Shown one piece after another: positions 34,901 to 44,073 of a stretch of 44,073 nucleotides of DNA. This DNA comes from Osedax symbiont Rs1. GTDB lineage: Bacteria > Pseudomonadota > Gammaproteobacteria > Pseudomonadales > Balneatricaceae. The stretch covers positions 1-44,073 of the forward strand of contig ASZJ01000080.1 of assembly GCA_000416275.1 (NCBI GenBank), read 5' to 3'. Every line of letters starts with the position of its first letter. Positions within the stretch are counted from its first letter, which is position 1. Made by a program: the position numbers and the translations under genes. Under the pieces are notes generated by a model. That model was not told the origin of the DNA, did no database searches, and saw nothing but the letters and a program-made list of their open reading frames with translations.

Positions 34901-36071
34901 CGAGCGTTTGCATGCGGTGCTACTCGGTGCAAAGGTTGAAGGTGGTGCAGGTCTTTCCAAAGGCGATATACTTACTGAAGAGTGTTTAGCGAGCTTAAAT
35001 AAAGCTGATTGGTTCCAAGTGCGACTCAGCGATGAGTCAATTGCCGCGCAGCTAGAGCTGGCGGAAGCACAGCTTGAAGAAAGTCGTGAAATGCTCGACA
35101 AAAAGTTCGAAAATAATAAAACTAAGTTACAGACAGGTGATGATTTAGCACCTGGCGTACTTAAGATTATTAAAGTCTACGTTGCCACTAAGCGCTGTTT
35201 GCAGCCTGGTGATAAGATGGCTGGTCGTCATGGTAACAAAGGTGTGGTATCGGTTATTATGCCGGTTGAAGACATGCCTTACGATGAAAATGGCGACACT
35301 GTTGACATCGTGCTAAACCCATTGGGTGTTCCATCGCGAATGAACGTCGGGCAGATCCTCGAAACACATATGGGAGCTGCAGCTAAAGGTCTAGGTCGCA
35401 AGATTGAAGCTATGTTAGCCGTGGAGCGCGAAAAAGCAGAGACAGTCCAAGAAGTTCGGGCTTTCTTAGAGCAGGTCTACAACAGTGACTTAGATGGTTG
35501 GAAAACTTCAAAGCACGAAGACTTAGATTCGTTCAGCGATGATGAGTTACTGGAGTTGGCGAAAAACTTACGTGGTGGTGTGCCATTGGCTACCCCAGCA
35601 TTTGATGGTGCTAAAGAAGTAGAAGTTAAAGCGTTGTTGCGCTTAGCTGATATGGATGACAGCGGTCAAGTGACATTGTACAACGGTCGTACCGGCGATA
35701 AATTTGATCGCCAAGTAACGGTTGGTTACATGTATATGCTTAAGTTGAACCACTTGGTTGACGATAAGATGCACGCCCGTTCTACGGGTTCGTACAGCTT
35801 AGTTACACAGCAGCCGCTTGGTGGTAAAGCTCAGTTCGGTGGTCAGCGTTTCGGTGAGATGGAAGTGTGGGCACTGGAAGCTTATGGTGCAGCTTATACC
35901 TTGCAAGAAATGCTAACCGTCAAATCCGATGATGTGGCAGGACGTACTAAGATGTATAAGAACATCGTAGACGGCGATCACAAAATGGAGCCGGGTATGC
36001 CAGAGTCGTTCAATGTATTGGTCAAAGAAGTTAGATCTCTTGGTATCGATATTGAACTCGAGTCTGAATAA
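31971..36071 (+). CDS. rpoB: RNA polymerase beta subunit
   Basis: A 1366-residue beta subunit. ATG 31971 ([15 protein letters not shown]) is preceded by GGGGA; a TTG three bases earlier is ignored. The rifampicin region around [20 protein letters not shown] and RVSALGPGG has the wild-type Asp, His and Ser residues, predicting sensitivity. The C-terminal part includes [15 protein letters not shown] and ends with the clamp-binding MYKNIVDG and GMPESFNVL regions. It is slightly longer than E. coli RpoB (1342). rpoC follows after 62 structured bases. Confidence 0.99.
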   Translation: MAYTFTEKKRIRKDFSKLLEVMDVPYLLAIQLDSYRRFLQEGVNAGDRQEEGLHAAFKSVFPIVSYSGNAALEYVGYRLGRPIFDVKECQSRGITYAAPLRVKVRLVIYDRESSNKAIKDIKEQEVYMGEMPLMTDNGTFVVNGTERVIVSQLHRSPGVFFDHDKGKTHSSGKLLYSARIIPYRGSWLDLEFDPKDNLFVRIDRRRKLPATILLRALGYSTQDIVDMFFDKIKWTIGAENIQMELSPERLRGETMAFEIKDPKGKVIVEAGRRITPRLIKKMSEAGMKFLEVPREYLIGKALATDIIDEATGELVATCNDEITEEVLDALIEAGVTAIQTLYSNELDNGPFMSTTLRVDPTRSALEALVEIYRMMRPGEPPTKESAETLFQNLFFSDERYDMSAVGRMKFNRRLGRDSEKGSPVLNNEDILDVIKTLIDIRNGKGIVDDIDHLGNRRIRSVGEMAENQFRVGLVRVERAVRERLSMAEADNLMPQDLINAKPVAAAVKEFFGSSQLSQFMDQNNPLSEVTHKRRVSALGPGGLTRERAGFEVRDVHATHYGRVCPIETPEGPNIGLINSLATYARTNHYGFIETPYRKVVDGLVTDDVEYLSAIEEGQYVIAQATAPLDADKRFVEEMVTVRHQGESTVTPAENVTYMDVSPRQVVSIAAALIPFLEHDDANRALMGSNMQRQAVPTLRADKPVVGTGMERYVARDSGVCIRADRGGIVETVDAARIVIRANEAEMTGSDAGVDIYNLTKYTRSNQNTCINQKPIVRPGDLVQRGDIMADGPSIDMGELALGQNMRIAFMPWNGYNFEDSILISERVLEEDRFTTIHISELTCVARDTKLGSEEVTCDIPNVGESALAKLDESGIVHIGAEVGPGDILVGKVTPKGETQLTPEEKLLRAIFGEKASDVKDTSLRVKGGTKGKVIDVQVFTRDGVTKDERALYIEKSQLDAIRKDIMQETRIVESTTYERLHAVLLGAKVEGGAGLSKGDILTEECLASLNKADWFQVRLSDESIAAQLELAEAQLEESREMLDKKFENNKTKLQTGDDLAPGVLKIIKVYVATKRCLQPGDKMAGRHGNKGVVSVIMPVEDMPYDENGDTVDIVLNPLGVPSRMNVGQILETHMGAAAKGLGRKIEAMLAVEREKAETVQEVRAFLEQVYNSDLDGWKTSKHEDLDSFSDDELLELAKNLRGGVPLATPAFDGAKEVEVKALLRLADMDDSGQVTLYNGRTGDKFDRQVTVGYMYMLKLNHLVDDKMHARSTGSYSLVTQQPLGGKAQFGGQRFGEMEVWALEAYGAAYTLQEMLTVKSDDVAGRTKMYKNIVDGDHKMEPGMPESFNVLVKEVRSLGIDIELESE

Positions 36072-36088
36072 ACAAACCTGAATCAATA

Positions 36089-36122
36089 GGCGAGGAGTTC
36101 CCTCGCCGCGAACTCCCCGCGG
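36089..36122 (+). promoter_or_regulatory. Mutually exclusive hairpins in the rpoB-rpoC spacer
   Basis: Three stems compete. Stem A: GGCGAGG (36089-36095) with CCTCGCC (36101-36107). Stem B: CCGCG (36106-36110) with CGCGG (36118-36122). Stem C: GGAGTTC (36094-36100) with GAACTCC (36110-36116). C excludes A and B. B covers the GG of the rpoC ribosome binding site (GGAG 36121-36124), so the choice of fold could set rpoC translation. Confidence 0.5.
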
Positions 36123-36133
36123 AGCTATAGATA

Positions 36134-40351
<4,218 letters not shown>

Positions 40352-40394
40352 GCTTAGATGATGTCAGTTAATCTGCGCATTATTTAGTCTTTGT

Positions 40395-40423
40395 TTGACC
40401 TTGGGGCGTGTTCCTAGTAGAAT
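40395..40423 (+). promoter_or_regulatory. Promoter of the str operon (rpsL-rpsG-fusA-tuf)
   Basis: TTGACC (40395-40400), a 17-base spacer and TAGAAT (40418-40423), followed by discriminator ACGCGCCC. It is close to consensus and has the G/C-rich discriminator of stringently controlled ribosomal promoters. The leader to rpsL would be nearly 200 bases. Confidence 0.8.
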
Positions 40424-40515
40424 ACGCGCCCAGATTGAAGTTGACGTTCTCAATTAAGCTTTTTAGTCTTGGCTAATATTGTTCTTGGCTAGATAAGTGG
40501 TATGAGAGTTCGGAG

Positions 40516-40573
40516 CTTTTCGATTCGAAAAGATAGTTATTAAAAGATCGCCATTTTAGGATGTCGGTCTTTT
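40516..40573 (+). promoter_or_regulatory. Two hairpins in the rpsL leader
   Basis: CTTTTCG-ATT-CGAAAAG (40516-40532) is a perfect 7-bp hairpin. AAAAGATCG (40542-40550) pairs with CGGTCTTTT (40565-40573) with one wobble, across a 14-base loop. They could attenuate or process the str transcript; the second resembles a weak terminator. Confidence 0.45.
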
Positions 40574-40625
40574 AGTATTTCTATAAACGTGAAAAATATT
40601 AACGTGAAAAGTGGAGTTTGCTTAA

Positions 40626-41000
40626 ATGGCAACAATTAACCAATTGGTTCGTAAGCCACGTAAACGCAAAGTACAAAAAAGTGACGTTCCAGCCCTTCAG
40701 GCTTGTCCACAACGTCGTGGTGTTTGTACTCGTGTTTACACTACTACCCCGAAGAAGCCTAACTCGGCCCTTCGTAAAGTTTGCCGTGTTCGTCTAACGA
40801 ACGGCTTTGAAGTGACGTCATACATTGGTGGTGAAGGTCACAACTTGCAAGAGCACAGTGTTGTACTTATCCGTGGTGGTCGTGTTAAAGATCTACCGGG
40901 TGTACGTTACCACACAGTTCGCGGCGCATTAGATTGTGCTGGTGTAAGTGATCGTAGACAGGGCCGTTCTAAGTACGGTGCTAAACGTCCTAAGTCTTAA
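40626..41000 (+). CDS. rpsL: 30S ribosomal protein S12
   Basis: A 124-residue S12, same length as in E. coli. The decoding-site loop [14 protein letters not shown] and [18 protein letters not shown] carry the wild-type lysines whose change gives streptomycin resistance, so the gene predicts a sensitive ribosome. GGAG lies 9 bases upstream of the ATG. First gene of the str operon. Confidence 0.99.
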   Translation: MATINQLVRKPRKRKVQKSDVPALQACPQRRGVCTRVYTTTPKKPNSALRKVCRVRLTNGFEVTSYIGGEGHNLQEHSVVLIRGGRVKDLPGVRYHTVRGALDCAGVSDRRQGRSKYGAKRPKS

Positions 41001-41055
41001 ATCGAATCATGGATGGGTTGATCACTGCGATTAGTTTATCCAACTCGGTAAGAGT

Positions 41056-41096
41056 AAGGTCAGGTAGAGTATCTGCCTGAAGTTCCTGAAGACCTT
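41056..41096 (+). promoter_or_regulatory. Candidate S7 translational operator between rpsL and rpsG
   Basis: AAGGTCAGG (41056-41064) pairs with CCTGA-AG-ACCTT-type sequence (41085-41096, two bases bulged), around an inner hairpin based on CAGG/CCTG at 41061-41079. The overlapping arms allow alternative pairings. In E. coli S7 represses its operon by binding the rpsL-rpsG spacer; this 118-base spacer is in the same place. The fold is my reading by eye. Confidence 0.4.
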
Positions 41097-41109
41097 TAAC
41101 ATATAATGA

Positions 41110-41589
<480 letters not shown>

Positions 41590-41626
41590 GAAATTTCCTT
41601 TTAGTTAATCCCAAGAGGATAAAGTC

Positions 41627-43720
41627 GTGGCTCGTATAACACCTATTGCTCAATATCGTAACATTGGTATTTGTGCGCATGTGGATGCTGGTAAAACAAC
41701 TACTACAGAACGAGTACTGTTTTACACCGGTATGTCACACAAAATTGGTGAGGTCCACGACGGTGCCGCTACCATGGACTGGATGGAGCAGGAGCAGGAG
41801 CGTGGGATAACCATTACCTCTGCTGCTACCACTTGTTTTTGGAGTGGCATGGACAAGCAACACGCGCAACACCGCATCAACATAATCGATACCCCAGGAC
41901 ACGTAGACTTCACCATTGAAGTTGAGCGTTCACTGCGGGTATTAGATGGTGCAGTCGTTGTGTTGTGTGCCTCGTCCGGCGTACAGCCTCAAACAGAGAC
42001 TGTCTGGCGTCAAGCCAATCGCTATGAAGTACCCCGCATGGTATTTGTCAATAAGATGGACCGTGCCGGCGCAGATTTTTACAGCGTTGCCGAACAATTA
42101 AAGCAGCGTCTGGGAGCTAAAGTAGTTCCAATTAATATCCCGATCGGAGCTGAAGATGAATTCAGCGGTGTGATTGATTTAATTGCGATGAAGGCAATTA
42201 AATGGAGCGAAGACGATCAGGGGATGAGCTATGAACTGCAGGATATTCCCGCAGATATGCAAGCTCATGCAGCAGAACTGCGCGAAGAATTAGTCGAAAC
42301 AGCCGCAGAGTCTAGCGAACAATTGATGGATAAATACCTTGAAGAAGGTGAGTTGTCGGTCGATGAAATTAAATCCGCACTTCGCGCACTGACTATAGCT
42401 AATGAAATAGTATTGATGTTGTGCGGTTCCGCTTTTAAGAATAAAGGCGTGCAAGCTATGCTGGACGCCGTGATTGACTACCTACCATCGCCGATTGATG
42501 TAAAAGCTATCGAGGGGGTGGTTGAAAAAGAAGGTGACATTCCGCAAACCCGCGCTGCGGATGATGATGCACCCTTTGCCGCTTTGGCGTTTAAGATCGC
42601 CACTGATCCTTTTGTTGGCACCCTGACTTTTGTACGCGTTTACTCAGGAACTCTAGTGAGCGGTACTGCAGTGATGAACTCGGTCAAGCAAAAGCGCGAG
42701 CGAGTCGGTCGTATAGTGCAAATGCACGCTAACGATCGCGAGGAGATCAAAGAAGTGCTCGCCGGCGACATAGCGGCACTTATCGGTCTGAAAGATGTTG
42801 TCACCGGGGATACCTTGTGCGACATGAAGCAGCAGATTGTCTTAGAGCGTATGGAATTTCCAGAGCCAGTTATCTCTGTCGCTGTTGAACCTAGATCACA
42901 AGCCGACCAAGACAAAATGGGGATTGCGCTAGGAAAACTAGCCAAGGAAGACCCGTCGTTTAAAGTCGCCACAGACCCTGAAACTGGGCAGACCATTATT
43001 TCCGGAATGGGTGAATTACACCTAGATATACTCGTCGAGAGAATGCGTCGCGAGTTCAGCGTTGAAGCCAATATCGGCAAGCCACAAGTGGCCTACCGTG
43101 AAACTATTCGCAAGCCGATCATTGCCGATCATAAATTTATTCGCCAGTCAGGTGGTCGCGGTCAGTATGGTCACGTAGTGATTGAGTTCAGTCCCTCTGT
43201 GGATGATAATTTAGAGTTTATCAACGAAATTTCCGGGGGAGCGATTCCCAAAGAATTTATTCCAGCGATTGAAAAAGGCATCGAAGAGCAAATGCGTAAT
43301 GGAGTGCTTGCCGGCTACCCGTTAATGGGTCTGAAAGCGCGTCTCTATGACGGCTCTTTTCACGATGTAGATTCCAATGAAATGGCGTTTAAAATTGCAG
43401 CTTCTCAAGCGTTGAAAATCTTCGCTCAAGAAGCGGATCCATGTCTGTTAGAACCGATGATGAAAGTTGAAGTGGTGACACCCGAAGAATATATGGGTGA
43501 TGTCATGGGAGATTTAAATCGTCGCCGTGGTTTAGTGCAGGGAATGGAAGATACAGCGGCGGGTAAAATTATCAATGCGATGGTTCCCCTCGGTGAAATG
43601 TTCGGTTATGCCACTGATCTTAGATCAGCGAGTCAAGGTCGAGCAACTTACACGATGGAGTTCGACGATTACGCTGAAGCTCCATCGAAGATCGCAGATG
43701 CGGTCATGAAGTATTATTAA
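41627..43720 (+). CDS. fusA: Translation elongation factor G
   Basis: A 697-residue EF-G that drives translocation with GTP. The G motifs are [12 protein letters not shown] (G1), [15 protein letters not shown] (G3) and [10 protein letters not shown] (G4). Domains II to V follow in normal order, with [13 protein letters not shown] in domain IV and [20 protein letters not shown] near it. The start is GTG 41627 with GAGGA upstream. tuf follows after 23 bases in the standard str-operon order. Confidence 0.99.
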   Translation: MARITPIAQYRNIGICAHVDAGKTTTTERVLFYTGMSHKIGEVHDGAATMDWMEQEQERGITITSAATTCFWSGMDKQHAQHRINIIDTPGHVDFTIEVERSLRVLDGAVVVLCASSGVQPQTETVWRQANRYEVPRMVFVNKMDRAGADFYSVAEQLKQRLGAKVVPINIPIGAEDEFSGVIDLIAMKAIKWSEDDQGMSYELQDIPADMQAHAAELREELVETAAESSEQLMDKYLEEGELSVDEIKSALRALTIANEIVLMLCGSAFKNKGVQAMLDAVIDYLPSPIDVKAIEGVVEKEGDIPQTRAADDDAPFAALAFKIATDPFVGTLTFVRVYSGTLVSGTAVMNSVKQKRERVGRIVQMHANDREEIKEVLAGDIAALIGLKDVVTGDTLCDMKQQIVLERMEFPEPVISVAVEPRSQADQDKMGIALGKLAKEDPSFKVATDPETGQTIISGMGELHLDILVERMRREFSVEANIGKPQVAYRETIRKPIIADHKFIRQSGGRGQYGHVVIEFSPSVDDNLEFINEISGGAIPKEFIPAIEKGIEEQMRNGVLAGYPLMGLKARLYDGSFHDVDSNEMAFKIAASQALKIFAQEADPCLLEPMMKVEVVTPEEYMGDVMGDLNRRRGLVQGMEDTAAGKIINAMVPLGEMFGYATDLRSASQGRATYTMEFDDYAEAPSKIADAVMKYY

Positions 43721-43743
43721 TTTAAATTTAGGGGAGCAAAATC

Positions 43744-44073
43744 GTGGCTAAGCAAGTCTTTGAACGTAACCTGCCTCACGTTAACGTTGGTACTATTGGC
43801 CACGTTGATCACGGCAAAACAACATTAACAGCAGCACTTACCCGTGTCTGCGCAGAAGTATACGGCGGCGAAGCCGTTGCTTTTGACGGTATCGATAATG
43901 CGCCTGAAGAGCGTGAGCGCGGTATTACTATCTCAACTTCACACGTTGAATATGAGTCGGCTACTCGCCACTATGCTCACGTAGATTGCCCAGGTCACGC
44001 CGATTATGTTAAAAACATGATTACCGGTGCTGCGCAAATGGACGGTGGTATTTTAGTTTGTGGCGCGACTGAT
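43744..44073 (+). CDS. tuf: Elongation factor Tu, second copy (cut by the window end)
   Basis: The first 110 codons of a second tuf gene, starting with GTG and preceded by AGGGGAG. Protein identity with the copy at 26979 is complete over this part. The two DNA copies differ at 13 of 330 positions: the start codon and 12 silent sites. From 43927 to 44051 there are 125 bases with no difference, against 11 differences in the preceding 182. The remaining 297 codons or so lie beyond the window. Confidence 0.98.
   Translation, partial: MAKQVFERNLPHVNVGTIGHVDHGKTTLTAALTRVCAEVYGGEAVAFDGIDNAPEERERGITISTSHVEYESATRHYAHVDCPGHADYVKNMITGAAQMDGGILVCGATD

Noticed and set aside
43744..44073. Second tuf as an assembly duplicate of the first
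   Set aside because: Twelve silent differences, a different start codon and a different, canonical neighbourhood (fusA) show a real second copy, although the last stretch could still be affected by repeat collapse.

Overview
The window is about 44 kb of chromosomal DNA from a gammaproteobacterium, probably a marine one related to the Cellvibrionales. The evidence is the gene order (tRNA-Thr/Tyr/Gly/Thr, tuf, tRNA-Trp, secE, nusG, rplKAJL, rpoBC, rpsL, rpsG, fusA, tuf), the rppH-ptsP-lgt-thyA-folA cluster, and a 407-residue EF-Tu with a long insertion of the kind I recall from that order. The placement below class level is inference. I see no rRNA, CRISPR array, prophage or insertion sequence.

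Left third (1-17.8 kb, accessory). A 5'-truncated chemoreceptor pseudogene with a zinc-binding CZB tail opens the window. A LysR regulator diverges from a glutathionyl-hydroquinone reductase. A minus-strand sulfide-detoxification group follows: an ETHE1/Blh-type persulfide dioxygenase, a DUF442 domain fused to a type II sulfide:quinone oxidoreductase, and a SulP anion transporter. Next is a 1007-residue protein that joins an APH/hydroxylysine-kinase-like domain, an M23 (LytM) domain and a class III PLP enzyme. An AraC-MGMT repair protein, a small unknown protein, an SBP_bac_3 periplasmic protein and a DcuS/DcuR-like two-component pair complete this part.

Middle (17.1-26.2 kb, housekeeping). 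A HAD-IB phosphatase, rppH, ptsP, lgt, thyA, a 55-residue DUF2496 (YbaM-like) gene, folA, birA and coaX. folA overlaps birA by one base and birA overlaps coaX, so three pathways are translationally chained. A long plus-strand hairpin follows thyA, and a 44-nt imperfect repeat lies at almost the same distance upstream of both rppH and folA.

Right part (26.4-44 kb, core information processing). This is the tRNA-tufB cluster, the secE-nusG-L11-L1-L10-L7/L12-rpoBC region and the str operon, cut inside the second tuf gene. Three strong promoters (before tRNA-Thr, tRNA-Trp and rpsL) have 17-bp spacers and GC-containing discriminators of the stringent type. The RNA leaders are rich in structure: a likely L1 site before rplK, a likely L10 leader, three consecutive hairpins between rplL and rpoB, competing hairpins between rpoB and rpoC, and a possible S7 site before rpsG. 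The two tuf copies differ only at silent sites, apart from ATG versus GTG start codons.

Nothing here is clearly a new defence or mobile system. The most interesting items are the kinase-M23-PLP fusion, the DUF442-SQR-PDO-SulP group, the wobble-only hairpin after thyA, and the alternative RNA structures at the rplL-rpoB-rpoC junctions.
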